64,000 nt of DNA, from positions 1,855,001 to 1,919,000 of the forward strand of contig JAYJMM010000100.1 of assembly GCA_037349105.1 (NCBI GenBank). Direction: 5' to 3'. The notes beneath the pieces are model-generated. The model had not been told where the DNA came from and did no database searches. It saw nothing but the letters and a program-made list of their open reading frames with translations. The position numbers and the translations under genes were made by a program. Positions 23,801-34,100 of this stretch are shown here, one piece after another (within the stretch, counting starts at the first letter, position 1; every line of letters starts with the position of its first letter). The DNA comes from Limnomonas spitsbergensis (lineage: Eukaryota; Chlorophyta; Chlorophyceae; Chlamydomonadales).

Positions 23801-25191
23801 GGGGGAGGAAGATGAGGGGGAAGGGGGTCTAGGAGGACCAGGTGGGAGCACATGTTGATGCGTGGGAAGGGGGTCGACGAGGACCAGGTGGGAGGCGGGA
23901 GCACATGTTCAAGCACGAGGTTCAAACACAATGTTCAATTGTTGACACATGAGACAAAGCTGATGACTGGCGGAGCCCTTCACCCAAAACCCAACCCTTA
24001 ACCCTGACGACTGATAACAAAACACAGCAGGCTAATTACGATGCTGGTTTGTTACAACAAGACGGGTGATCGCTCTCTGCAGGCGGGACACTTGGCCTCC
24101 GTAGACAACGTCGCCCGGGCCATCCGCGACGCTCTAGCGAACGTGCCTCTCATCAACGGCGCGAGGGTGAGAGGCGCATTAGGAGCAGGTGGGCTCCTCG
24201 GCAGCGACGGCTCTGCCTCGTCTTATTCTTCTGCGGCCGGCCTAGGAGACGGCGGCTGGGGAGCGTTGACGGCTGTGGCGGCTCCATCGGACGGCCTGGA
24301 GGCCTTGAAGCAAGCCCTGGGTCGAGGGGAGCGGGCGCTGCAGGTGCGTGTTGCTGCTGGGTGGGGTGAAGGGAGGATTCTCAGCCGACGAGCCCAAGCC
24401 ATAAACCACAACATATTTCCACGTACCCACAAACTCATACACATACATACACTCATACACATACATACACTCATACACATGCATACGCTCATACACATAC
24501 ATACGCTCATACACTTACATACGCTCATACACATACAAACATATGCACACGCCAGCATATTCCCTCCCCTAGGGTTTGCACAGCTTGGCCCTCTCCTCCC
24601 ATTCCACCCACGGCCCTTCCCTCTGTCTGGCCCGCCCTGGAGCCCCAACCCGCTCGCACCTCCTCTCTTGCCCTTGCCACCCTCACTTTGCCAATGTAGG
24701 CGCTTTCCGTATAAAACCTGATTTGAACCTGAGCACTCATCCCGGCCCACACATCTGCTTTCCGGTTTAGCAGAAACGCTCACCCCTTGCCAGGCATGTG
24801 CTTTGTCCTGCCGACGCAAACCCTCCCCTCCAACACGTGTCCACAGGCGCTGTCCGTATGCACGAATGCTCTTCATCCCTCCGGCGACGGCTGTGATGAC
24901 AGCTCCTCCTCAAGCGGGGCCAGTGCGCCACCAGCACCCTCTGGAGGAGCTACGCAGGAAGTGCTCGGAGGCGCGGACAGCTCAGAAGCCGCGTTTGCAG
25001 GCCGTCCGCTGCATACCGCGGCGTTGTTGTTGGAGCTGACGGAGACAGTGCGTGAGGAGGTGGTCACTTTGGGCCACGCGCTGGCGCTGCTAAGGCGCTT
25101 GCGTGACAGCGGTCAACACTTGGGCAGCTACCAGGCTCAGCTGATGGGCGGCATGCGTGCACCGGCTGAGCGCCTGGACAGCCACGAGTGA
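14873..25191 (+). CDS. augmin subunit 8 / QWRF-family microtubule-binding protein (HAUS8/AUG8-like)
   Basis: Eight exons join with matching phases: 14873-15097, 16163-16946, 17819-18343, 19122-19297, 20933-21115, 23508-23666, 24083-24343 and 24847-25191 (2658 nt, 885 aa plus TGA). The start ATG lies in CAAGATGC and opens a phase-0 exon ending CAG|GTGAGG. Residues about 76-83 give VASRFLSS, like the short basic SRYL-type motif near the N-terminus of plant AUG8. A long Pro/Ser/Ala/Gln-rich disordered stretch follows. The conserved C-terminal block starts with FRIQELQLRFLNARMRQSL (the QWRF-motif position), then SLAKLQDSVAVAKALSLRQE, LGPLMEQWGHMQ, HLASVDNVARAIRDALANVP and LLLELTETVREEVV. Order and spacing match the QWRF/DUF566 family, whose members bind microtubules; AUG8 recruits gamma-tubulin for branching nucleation. 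The C-terminus ends about 50 residues after the last helix, as expected. A further exon between 21115 and 23508 cannot be excluded. Introns hold a MITE, an 84-bp, a 130-bp and a 98-bp exon-edge array. Confidence 0.87.
15540..15850. repeat. about 50-bp GCATGAGC-rich degenerate repeats
   Basis: GCCGCATGAGCTGCATGAG and variants recur six or more times in the first intron of the augmin-like gene. No match to an exon edge was found. Confidence 0.6.
16977..17170 (+). mobile_element. MITE copy 1, about 194 bp, terminal inverted repeats
   Basis: It begins TGTAGATTTGCTTTGCCTTC and ends GAGGGAAGGCAATTTAAATC before TACG; the ends are inverted repeats of about 22 bp. The interior shares TTTGGTCGAAATTGTGCCCT with the copy at 34959. 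It sits in the second intron of the augmin-like gene. No coding capacity. Confidence 0.8.
18740..19121 (+). repeat. exon-start copies (augmin exon 19122-19297) plus a CACATGTGGCAGGCC array
   Basis: GCCCCGCCGTGAAGGGTAGC (18755) and CAG|GCTCCGCCGTAAAAGG (19006) repeat the exon start CAG|GCTCCGCCGTGAAGG. Four 30-bp units ending CACATGTGGCAGGCC separate them. Confidence 0.82.
19985..20098 (-). mobile_element. SINE-like element with long GAAA-type tail
   Basis: On the plus strand: AGAGAAGGAAAG tail repeats, then ACTACGCCCCCCTAGGGGTG, GCGGGTTAAGGGACACAGCA and GGGGCCGAAGCCA. This is the reverse of the copies at 10953 and 11180. It lies in the intron before augmin exon 5. Confidence 0.68.
20180..20932 (+). 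repeat. exon-start array, about 84-bp unit, 6 close and 2 decayed copies (augmin exon 20933-21115)
   Basis: CAG|GTCCCCCGCAGCCCATCC repeats the exon start CAG|GTCCCCCGTAGCCCGTC. Every close copy keeps its AG acceptor. Decayed copies at 20190 and 20330. Confidence 0.88.
21116..21900 (+). repeat. exon-end array, about 130-bp unit, 6 copies (augmin exon 20933-21115)
   Basis: AGCCTGGTCGCACGGACGGC then AAAG|GTATGA repeats the exon end and donor. Six decoy donors follow the true one. Confidence 0.88.
22600..23507 (+). repeat. exon-start array, 98-bp unit, 9 extra copies (augmin exon 23508-23666)
   Basis: Each unit has ACTTTATGTAG|AGTGACCG, then CTGGCGTGCTGCATCGTCTC and GCTGGCCAAGCTGCA, where the exon continues GGACTCGG and the copies switch to TCACCTGCCC. 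The frame is open through all units by chance of a stop-free unit; not a separate gene. Confidence 0.92.
23667..23935 (+). repeat. donor-derived GGTGAGGGGGAGG repeats and exon-end copies (augmin exon 23508-23666)
   Basis: The donor GTGAGGGGAGGGGGT recurs about seven times; GGGAGCACATG at 23845 and 23898 echoes the exon end GGGGCACATGCAG. Confidence 0.65.
24415..24545. repeat. 16-bp CATACACATACATACACT microsatellite-like array
   Basis: Eight or nine units of ACTCATACACATACAT in the last-but-one intron of the augmin-like gene. Confidence 0.9.
24680..24720 (+). repeat. single exon-start copy (augmin exon 24847-25191)
   Basis: TGTAG|GCGCTTTCCGTAT resembles CACAG|GCGCTGTCCGTAT at 24847. Confidence 0.55.
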
Positions 25192-26250
25192 AGTGGGCAG
25201 GCAGGGGGCGGGGTCAGACCGAGAGGTACAGACTTGTCAGCGCTGTCCCTCACATTGATGTTCCGTTTTTTCATATTTTCACTAGGTGACTCAAGACCGG
25301 TACGTAGAGACAAGGTCACTTTTCCAGATTTGTATTCACGAGGTAACAAACAAAAGACCGGTTTATAGAAAAAGGGGGGGGGGGGCGGCGACGGCGATAT
25401 CTTGCTACTTGCACGTCGAACACGGCCATTTTCGCTGTGTGGAAGCAGATGGTGCACTTAGTGTGGCAAAGTGGGCGCTTTCAACAGCTAAGAGATCTGG
25501 AGATGCACTTGTGCTCACCATGGGCCGCAATCTTTACCAGTGGCGTTCAATGAACCACACTCAATTAAACCAAGGGTGTAGTCCAACCCTGCGTACAAAT
25601 CCAGGGATCCCGGATCCAGCGGTACCTCGCAAATGATAGGTTGTGTTCTAGGGTTTTTAATTGGATCCACTGCCGAGGGGGGGCAAAAAGTTAAATTAAA
25701 TTCCCCATCCCCCAAATGTATAGAGCTATACAGATCTGATCTTTAAATTGTTCTTGGCCTAGAGGAGGGGTCGAAAAGGGTCAGAAAAGCTGGGGGGGGG
25801 TAGACTGGAGGTTCACCCCAAAATGAAAATTTTAGAAAACATTGCCAACTATTAATCTAGGCATCAGATTGAGAATATAACAACACCTTTGCATTCCCCC
25901 CGTCAATATGGCATGCCTTGTTGGCATTGCCTGGCATGCCATATTGACATGAGGGGATAGGGGGCACCTCCGAAAACACACGTATCGGTACTACTGTTTA
26001 ATTGTTCATTACTTTTCATCGGATTCAGGTGCCAAAGAAAGCAGTATGCGGTATATGACATACGCTCTGGATGATAATAAGACACCCACCAGCAGGGTAA
26101 ATCAAAGAAGGACAGGCGATATGCAAGTAGGTGGACCGCTGCACCCACCAGCAGGGTAAAGTATATAAGGGCAGGCGGCCAGGCGTTGTGCACCACTGCA
26201 CCCATCGGATGGGTATTGGGTACAGTAAATAAGGGCATGCGCTCTGCAAG
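25192..26250. other. no supported gene; 3' flank of the augmin-like gene and LINE downstream flank
   Basis: Mixed unique sequence with a G-run at 25373-25386. ACCCACCAGCAGGGTAAA occurs twice (26087, 26145). The LINE linker frame fades out at about 26270 and no reverse transcriptase motif follows on the minus strand. Confidence 0.55.
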
Positions 26251-26269
26251 TGTGTCAATGACGTTATTC

Positions 26270-28445
26270 CTCTGGGCCCTGCGTTCTGACAGGGGATAGA
26301 CTGGGCTGTGGCGCCGTGACAGATGGGGGCGGAATTGCGGTGAACTGCTGCTGCAGGTGAGCCTCCCAATTCTGGGAGGAGACAGCAGTGGTAGGGCACA
26401 CATGCCGCCTGTCTTGCAGCTTCTCCCGATAGGCGCTGTGGTCATGACGTTGCAGCCTATCCGCTAAAGCCGCGGCCATATGGTGCGTGAAATACTGAAA
26501 TACCAGCGGCGGCGGCATTCTGCGGACTCATACCGTTGCCTGGCTGCCTTGCGCTCTGGTCCCGAGGCACTGCTCAGCGACAATTAGCGCAGCTCAACAT
26601 ACACTTTATGTACCTCCTGCCTCAACCCATCACAGGGGGCGCTGATGCTGACCGCGCTGTGCATGCGGCTTGGCTACGCATCATGCCTGCACCTTCGGTT
26701 GCGTTCCAAACTGTGGCCGTGAGCGCCGCTGCAGCTTCCTCACTGTCACCCGCCACGATGGCCGCTCGAAAGCGCTGTAGGCCCTGCTCTGTCTTGTTCT
26801 GCCCTGTCTGGCCAGCGTTGCGCAGTAAATCGCTGCTTTGTCCGCTTTCAGGTCAAGATGGTCCTCCTGCTTTCTGCTGGCTGGCTAGCTGTCTGCTGAC
26901 GGTGGTTCCCATATCAATGCTGCTATCTCTCAGTGGTATGAGGGTGGCCGCGCCCCGTCGCTGATCTGAAAGATCCGATCCGGTAGGCAGCACAGTGTTG
27001 TCCTCCACCTGCCCCCAAAGGCTGTGATGCACCGCGATGTGGTCGACGCAGGATCGGCCGAGAGCCGCTAGGAAGGTGGCTTCCCCCTCATCTCCCTTGC
27101 GGCCCGTGAGCAGCGACATGCCAGTGGCCGCTGCGTTGAGCAACATCCGGGCCTGCTTCAGCAGTTTGGGCGGCTCACCTCGGAGCGCCCGGTGCGTGTG
27201 CATCTCAGGTGCATGCTGGATTGCCCTTGGGCAGTGGTTCGCACCACTGTCCGGGAGCTTGCTGCCATGCCACACGTCTGCATTGAAGTTCCCCGCCCAA
27301 ATGCAAGGGCCTCGCTTGCTGAGCTGCTCCGTCTCCTGCTACAACTCCTGTAGACACTGCTCATACTCCCCGGTTTTATCATGATTCTGTCCAATTGGGG
27401 GCAAGCAAGTAAATGCATGCCAGGAAAGTAGACTGAGGGCTGCTAAAAAGTCGCTCGCTGCATTCTAGCCAGGCCTGTCCCCTGTGGGTGGAGGTGCTGT
27501 CCAGGCTGCAGAGCCCCGAAATGTTGCTGGCCACCACAAAGGCAAATGACGTTACACCGGTAGGCCCTGCTAAAAAGTTCGGCGCACCACAAAGGTCACA
27601 CCATGTCCCTTGCCTGACCGCTGCTGGGTCCAGAACAGACTGTGGCTGGGAGCGAACAGCTGCTGCATCGCCGCCTCGTTTATGCCAGCGACGTCATGTA
27701 AATCCACTATCTGATGCCGCCTAATGAAGCCGAGCAGGGCGTCCACCTTGGGGGTGGGGGCACCCAGGACTGCGGCTCTAAGGTCAGAGCCGCGCAGCCC
27801 GTTGCAGTTGAGGGTGGCTATCCCCGAACCACAACATGATGCTTTGACCCTCCGGCCTAGACGTTCCCCTGCCGCCTAGGGAGCGACCTGGCAGCTGGTT
27901 GTGCCGGCCCACCACGTGGCTGGGCCCGACCAGCCGGAGCTGCCCTGCCGTGTCCCAGCTCCTTCGGAGAGCAGGGGCGGCTGCGGTGGCGGGGGCAGCG
28001 GCGGGGCAGGGGCGGGGGCGAGGGCAAGGGAGGGGGCAGGGGCGGGGATGTTCGACAGGCGTCTGAAAGCTTTGCGGCGCACGCATCCAACGATATTTGT
28101 CCCTATGCAGATCTCGAAACAGGCTGCTGCTGATGCCCTCCAGTTCAGTCATGCGGGTTCCCTGCAGGGCCATGCGTGCAGCCATGCATTGCAGGGCTTC
28201 TTCTTGCTCCCTGCGCTGCCGTTGACGCTCCTGTTGCTCCTGTTGCTGATCCTGTGGTTGCTGATGCGGCGGCTGTCGTTGCTGTTGCTGCCGCTGCTGG
28301 TGCCGCTGCTGCTACCGCTGTTGCAGTGCCTGCTGCCGCCCAGTACGCCCAGAGGTGTAACGTCATTAACCCTTTTGCAAAAGGGCCCGGCAGAGCAAAC
28401 CCGGGGGAGAACACCGGCCAACAAAAACCAAACCGTCAACAAACT
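26270..28445 (-). mobile_element. decayed LINE (non-LTR retrotransposon): Q-rich leader, AP-type endonuclease, linker; no reverse transcriptase
   Basis: Read on the minus strand from 28445 down. First comes a Gln/Arg-rich leader (about 28340-28150: QQQEQQERQRQRREQEEAL) and a Pro-rich hinge. From about 27830 to 27600 the frame gives IATLNCNGLRGS, VDALLGFIRRHQIVDLHDV and GKGHGVTFVV, the N-terminal half of an exonuclease-endonuclease-phosphatase fold. After a 53-bp insertion it resumes with LECSERL and STFLACIYLLAP. A frameshift and a TAG near 27350 interrupt it. It then continues 27310-26853 with GNFNADVWHG, ATFLAALGRSCVDHIAVHH, the GDFNA and S.DHI motifs of LINE endonucleases. About 26520-26270 is a linker-like part (WEAHLQQQF). 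The usual downstream reverse transcriptase is absent, so this copy is dead and truncated at its 3' half. The family (L1/RandI-like) cannot be fixed. It lies between the augmin-like gene and the kinase fragment. Confidence 0.82.
27532..27595. mobile_element. 42-bp insertion with 11-bp target-site duplication inside the LINE endonuclease
   Basis: CACCACAAAGG occurs at 27532-27542 and again at 27585-27595, flanking 42 bp (27543-27584) that begin CAAATGACGTTACACCGG. Removing the insert plus one repeat restores an uninterrupted endonuclease frame (GVTFVVASNISGLC on the minus strand). The insert shares the AATGACGTTACACC word with four other places in the window. Confidence 0.72.
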
Positions 28446-28593
28446 CTTGCTGGGCTACCCTAAACTCTTGTTGGGCTGCCCTTCCAGAAAAACTGAAATC
28501 AGGCCTGATAGGACTTAGAAACAAAACATTAAAAAAACAACCTTTTCCGCTTGCCCTTCGTCTTCCACTTCCGCTTGTCCTTCGTCTTCCGCT

Positions 28594-28821
28594 TGCCCTT
28601 CGTCACGTATTGGCCTTATTGCCAATTTTCAACGCCCCATCATTCCAACTGTGTTGGCTCCCGGAGTCCGTTGCCTAGTCCCCGTTGACATCGCCCGCCT
28701 TATTGAGTGTTGTTGGGACCAAGACCCGGCAAAGAGGCCTTCATTCGCGCAATTGAAGGCGAATTTAGAGACATTGTGGCAATTGGAAGCGAACTTTGAG
28801 GCATTGGAAGCGAGGGCTTAG
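28594..28821 (+). pseudogene. orphan protein kinase C-lobe (TKL/tyrosine-kinase-like), rest of the gene absent
   Basis: An open frame ends at TAG 28819-28821 and reads NFQRPIIPTVLAP, PVDIARLIECCWDQDPAKRP, SFAQLKANLETLWQLE. This is the conserved tail of TKL and tyrosine-kinase-like kinases: RP.IP, then LI..CW..DP..RPSF...... The whole N-lobe, the HRD and the DFG motifs are missing; upstream in the same orientation is only Ser/Cys repeat (GCTTGCCCTTCGTCTTCC, three rounds) and then the LINE. Codons are AT-rich at third positions (TTA, TTG, AAT, GAG, CAA), unlike the GC3-rich neighbouring genes. It may be a 3' exon cut off by rearrangement or LINE insertion, a processed fragment, or a transferred piece. 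It is unrelated to the STN8-like gene downstream. Confidence 0.8.
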
Positions 28822-31100
28822 TTAAAGGCATCAACTTTTTTGGTAAATTGCTAGAAGATGTACATTGGATGTGCATTGCAGATTACATTGATATTAAGGC
28901 TTTGCTTCTTTCCTGAACGCGCTAGCTTCACAACCAAGAATCTTACCTTTCGAATGGCTTCGAAGTCTTTGCATTTGCCTCTCCCTATTAGACCCGAAAG
29001 GCAAATGTTGGTGCCACGTGTCCTCAAGTGTTGTGAGAAGTATTTACGACCTTTACGAGGTGTGAACATATGCACCCCACGATATCGCGTCCATTTTTAC
29101 GTGTGAAATGAAACGTAACGGAAGGGATAAAATAGGGGTAAAAGAGTATGTATGTTTTTAGGTAGGTGACCAAGTCAAAAATATGTTTTCCCGTTTGAAA
29201 GGAAATGTATGTGTTGCATCACACATGACTTGTGTGACGAATCCCGAGGTATCAAGGTTCATGGTCAAGGGCATTTGAAAAAGGCGGTCCATGCCGAAGA
29301 GTTGCGTGTGGACCTCATGTGCCTAGTGTAGGGTTAAAAGCTAAGGAGAGGTTGGGAGATTTAGGGTGGGGGTAAAGGATGTAGGGCAGAGGGTTTAGGG
29401 TCCAGGGTTTAGAACCCTAGATGCATGTCGCATGGTTGCTTACCGAGTTGGCTGATGTCGGATAGCCCATGCCAGAGAGCTGCTTCCATACCTCCATCAC
29501 TGCGCGCCTAGAACGCCGGGTTCCATGATCCTGCCCCCTCACGTAGGAGGATGGCTGCACCATGTCCCTAGTGATGCATGGTAGCTGGAATGAAGCTTAG
29601 TCATTCCATGTCAGCCCCACGTAGCCGACGTTCAACAGGACCCAGCAAATATGCACCGTTCTAAACCCATAATGCATCCCCATCACCGTCAGAACTTCCT
29701 CTCAATCTCATCCATCGCAGAATATTTGCTGCGCAAAGCAAGCAACAGCCATCCGATCATAAATGCCAAATCGACCACCGTATTTGACAGGTCATCGCTT
29801 CGGTAACTGCAACTCAAACCCATCAACAGTCATCATTCATCACCGTAACTGTGCGGGGTCCAGGTGTAATGTCATTGACCTTAACTGTGCGTTTCCGCTG
29901 AACTGCAAAAACGTCAGGGAGCACATTTAATGGCTCTTTAAGTTTTGTTACTTCACTTAACAGCCACTCATAAGCTCCCCATGTATCCCCAGGTATCAGG
30001 CAAAGGCAGCAGAGGCTGTTGCATCTCGCTGGCTCGCGAGCCCTGGATCTTGTGCCTGAATCTCTGAACATCCTGAGAAAGACAGCCGTCCCACGTTACA
30101 GGAATTCTGTCACATACAAAGGTCATACATGTACTTTCATGTCTTGGCGCCCACACCCGAGACCTACAAATGTATGGCAATCAAATACCACGATCTGGAA
30201 AGATGGCGAATCAAATCCACAGTCTGGCCCTGTTACTGGTCTACACAATCTGCTCCACGAATCTCGAAATAAAACCCGGCACACAATTGGAATAATGGTG
30301 ATAATCATGCAAATACAATCCGTCTTGCTGGTCCTACTCGCAACGCCTGCAGCAACAGGCGATATGTATGGTCATTTAGGTCATCGATCTAGCCCCCGCC
30401 CCCATAGCACCCGCTACGCAGGGCACACGCCACTGCCAGGAGCACTGCGAGCAGCTGCTAGGTAGCTGCCCTCCGGTCACCCATAATGCTTCATCACTTA
30501 CCAACACCACTGAAATCCCCAAGCCCATGCTCAGTATCAACCCGCAGTATGCTCAGTATCAACCCGCAACCGCGTCGTACTCAGCTGTTACCCAACTTTA
30601 CCAGGCTTCGTTTATACGGAAGCTACAAGAAAGCAGCCATGCAAGCCGACACCCAACATCCAGAACCTCAAAAGCTGCTTTCCGAACCCCTGCCGGAGCC
30701 GCCGCAGAACCAGCACAGGAGCCGCCAGAGATACCTCATGAAAAAACGCAATTACTCTCCTCGTCCTCCTCCTCCTCAAGCATGCTGCCTACGCCTCCTC
30801 CTCCCCCTCACACATCCTCGTTATGCACCTCATCCACTGTATGCCACCTCATCCTCCTCATGCACCTTGCATCGAGCATCATCCTTCTTCACGTGCAACA
30901 CACGCAATGGCGGTCGTGCACCATTGATCACGCGATTTGCGTAAAGCTGTCACGCATGCTTGTCTAGTACCTTGTGTCCTCGACCTTGTCTTATGCGTCT
31001 TGCAAGAGGCACCCTGCAGTCTGTACCCTGTGCCCAGTTCTGCCTCTGGGAACTTGACTGAAAGTAGCACTTAGCCAGCGCTTACATTCTGCTCTGCTCC
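28822..31100. other. no supported gene; 3' flank of the STN8-like gene
   Basis: About 28850-29110 is AT-richer than its surroundings; on the minus strand it reads GTNICLSGLIGRGKCKDFEA before a possible donor (AAG|GTAAGA), unassigned. 29340-29420 has telomere-like words. 29863-29879 holds the reverse of the AATGACATTACACC word. Nothing else could be supported. Confidence 0.5.
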
Positions 31101-34100
31101 TCAAAACTCAAACTTGAAGTAGCGGTGCGCCAGCGCCTGCTCCACTGAGAACCGTCCCCGGTTATACTTATCACGCTTGCATAGCAGTTTCATTGCCAGC
31201 TCCCAGCCGGCCTTCTTATTGCGGTCCAGAAGTGAGAAGTCATACTTGTAGCCGCGCAGCTCACGCCACCTAGGAAAGCAGGGGTCGCGGATCGAGGGTT
31301 GAGGGTTTAAGGGTTGTGGGTTTAGGGGTTGCGGATTGAGGGTTTAAGGGTTGTGGGTTTAGGGGTTGCGGATTGAGGGTTTAGGGGTTGTGGGTTTAGG
31401 GGTTGCGGATTGAGGGTTTAGGGGTTGTGGGTTTAGGGGTTGCGGATTGAGGGTTTAGGGGTTGTGGGTTTAGGGGTTGCGGATTGAGGGTTTAAGGGTT
31501 GCGGGTTGTGGGTTTAGGGGTTGCGGATTGTGGGTTTAGGGGTTGCGGATTGAGGGTTTAGGGGTTGCGGATTGAGGGTTTAGGGGTTGTGGGTTGAGGG
31601 TTGAGGGTTTAGGGGTTGCGGATTGAGGGTTTAAGGGTTGTGGGTGAACGTAAACCTTCATGCGGTCTGTGAAGTCGTACTTGTAGCCGCGCAGCTCACG
31701 CCACCTAGAGAGCAGGGGCAGGTGTGCGACACAATTTTACAGGTCGCAGTTAGCCTGCTTGCCATCCTGAACCCTAACTTAGCCCCTCATCACTAGTGTA
31801 GGTCCGAGTCAATCTGTTTCATAGGTCACTTTTGTAGGTCCGATTCAACCTGTTTGAGCAGCCCCTAGACCCCAACCCAGCCCCTCCTCAGTCGTCCTGC
31901 TGAGCAGCTCCTAACCCTGAACCCTCAACCGCCTTGGGTCCCCAACCCTTCCCCTACTTGGGTAAACGACTCACTTTGCAGGCCCCCAACTCCTTAACCC
32001 GAACCCAGTCCCCTCATCATTCCTGAAGGTCCCAATCGACCTGCTCGAGCTCCTAAATCAAGAGTTTTCATACACCTCAGGTCCCTTGCCCTGCCCCTTA
32101 CATCCATGTGCGACCCCGTTCTTTCGTGCATCCATGTACGACCCCGTCTGTCGTTCATCCCCTATTTCAGTGCACAAACCCCAACATTCATGCACAACTC
32201 ACTTTTGTAGGTCCCAGTCGACCTGCTTCAGCTCCTGGTTGAGTAGCCTGATGCTCCCGCTGGAGCGCAGCCCCGGCACACACATCTGCATCAAGAGGAT
32301 GCCGACGCAGTACGAGTCGAACAGGCCCGGAGCGCCGTACACCCATGCAATCGGGGAGAGCAGCGCAGCGATGATCGGAGCAGGGGCACGCGGGAAGCCT
32401 GCCGGGCAACGGGGAGGACGGAGTCAGGGTGGGACAAAGAGCCTAGGGGAAGCGTGTATAGGAAAGAGGGGTCAGGGTTAAGGGAGTGATGATGGGGGCG
32501 GCAGCGTGCGGGAGGGGAGGAGAGGGGAGGGGAGGGGAGGGGAGGGTCAGGGTGAAGGGAGAAGGGCACGAAGGATCTAGCAGCTCCTTCAGTGGCCAGT
32601 ACCGCTGTTTAGGGTTAATGCACTCCCACTTAGGCAGAACTAGCTCCTTCAGTGGCTGATACCGCTGTTCAGGGTTCATGCACTCCCACTTTGGCAGAAC
32701 CATGTCCTTCAGTGGCCAGTACCGCTGTTGAGGGGTCGTGCACTCCCACTTAGGCAGAACTAGCTCCTTCAGTGGCTGATACCGCTGTTCAGGGTTCATG
32801 CACTCCCACTTTGGCAGAACCAGCCTCTCCAGTGGCCGGTACCACTCTTCAGGGTTACCGTGAACACATTTAAATGTTCAGGCACTCGGGTTCTCACCCT
32901 CAGGCAGGGACACCTGTTTGCTTGTTTGGCCAGTACCACTGCTCAGGGTTAGGGCGTAGGCGGAGGATCTCACTCTTTGGAAGAACCAACATCTCTGGCA
33001 GCAAATGGTGAGGGGCTAAACATCGTTTTAAGTAATTATACAGGCCTTCACACTCTTTGGCAGGGTCCACTCCTTAGTGACCAGCCCATTAAGGGTTAGG
33101 TATAATTAAATGTCCAGGCACTCACTCTTTGGCAGGACCAGCTCCTCTGGTGGCGAGTAGCGCGGGTCCAGCATGCCATACAGTGGGTTGAAGTTGATCC
33201 CAGTGCACAGGTCGACCGCAGCTCCGAAGTCAATGATCTTGACCTGTGGGGTAGAAGGTGAGGGGAAAGTGTTGGAGCGTGTGCGGCATGAGTGCAGGAC
33301 AGGCCAGTATCCAGTCATTATTCAGTCAAGTCCAAGCGCAAGAGGCGGGCTTCAGGGTTATCAGGGTTATCAGGGTTATCAGGGTTTCAACTCCCAAATC
33401 TTAGAGAAGGCCAAGCACTCAAGGAGCTAAACCAAGCTGCTCCTTTCGAACCCAACCACTCCCCACAACTCCACCAATCCCTATCGAGCCCAACAGCAGA
33501 CCATCAGCCCACCTGCCTGTATCAAATCCCGCCGCCGCCCCTCAGCCCAACTACCCTTATCGAACCTGAATGCCGTCACCCAGTCCACCTGCCCGTTTCA
33601 AACCCAACCGCTACCCCTCAGCCCACCTACCCTGATTGAACCCCAAATGCCGTCACCCAGCTCACCTGTCCAACAACTTCACTAACCCCTTTCAATCCTG
33701 CCATCACCCAGCCCTCATGTCCTTTACTAACCCAACCAACACTCCTCAGCCCACCTGCCCGTCCACAGTGATCACCAAGTTGTCCGGCTTCACGTCTCGG
33801 TGGACAATCCCGATGGAGTGCAGCCGCCTGAGACCAACCAGTATCTGGCGCAAGATCTCCTTGATCACCTGCGAATTCGGTATCAGAAATACAGGGCTCA
33901 GGTTTAAGGATTCAGTATTCAGTATTCAGGCGCCGAAGTTTAATCAGCGCTTGGCGCAAGATCCCCTTGATGACCTGCGAAATTTGATCTAAGAAATCCA
34001 GGTTTTAAGGGTTCCGTTTTCAGGATTCAGACGCCCAAGGTGAATCAGCACTTGGCGCAAGATTTTCATAACCACCTGCAAATTTTGTGTTTGAACTTCA

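Noticed and set aside
25900..26300. LINE reverse transcriptase
   Set aside because: No YADD or other polymerase motif in any minus-strand frame; only linker-like text remains.
31285..31650. Chromosome end or telomere
   Set aside because: Units are degenerate, 37 bp long, and coding exons of one gene lie on both sides; it is interstitial.
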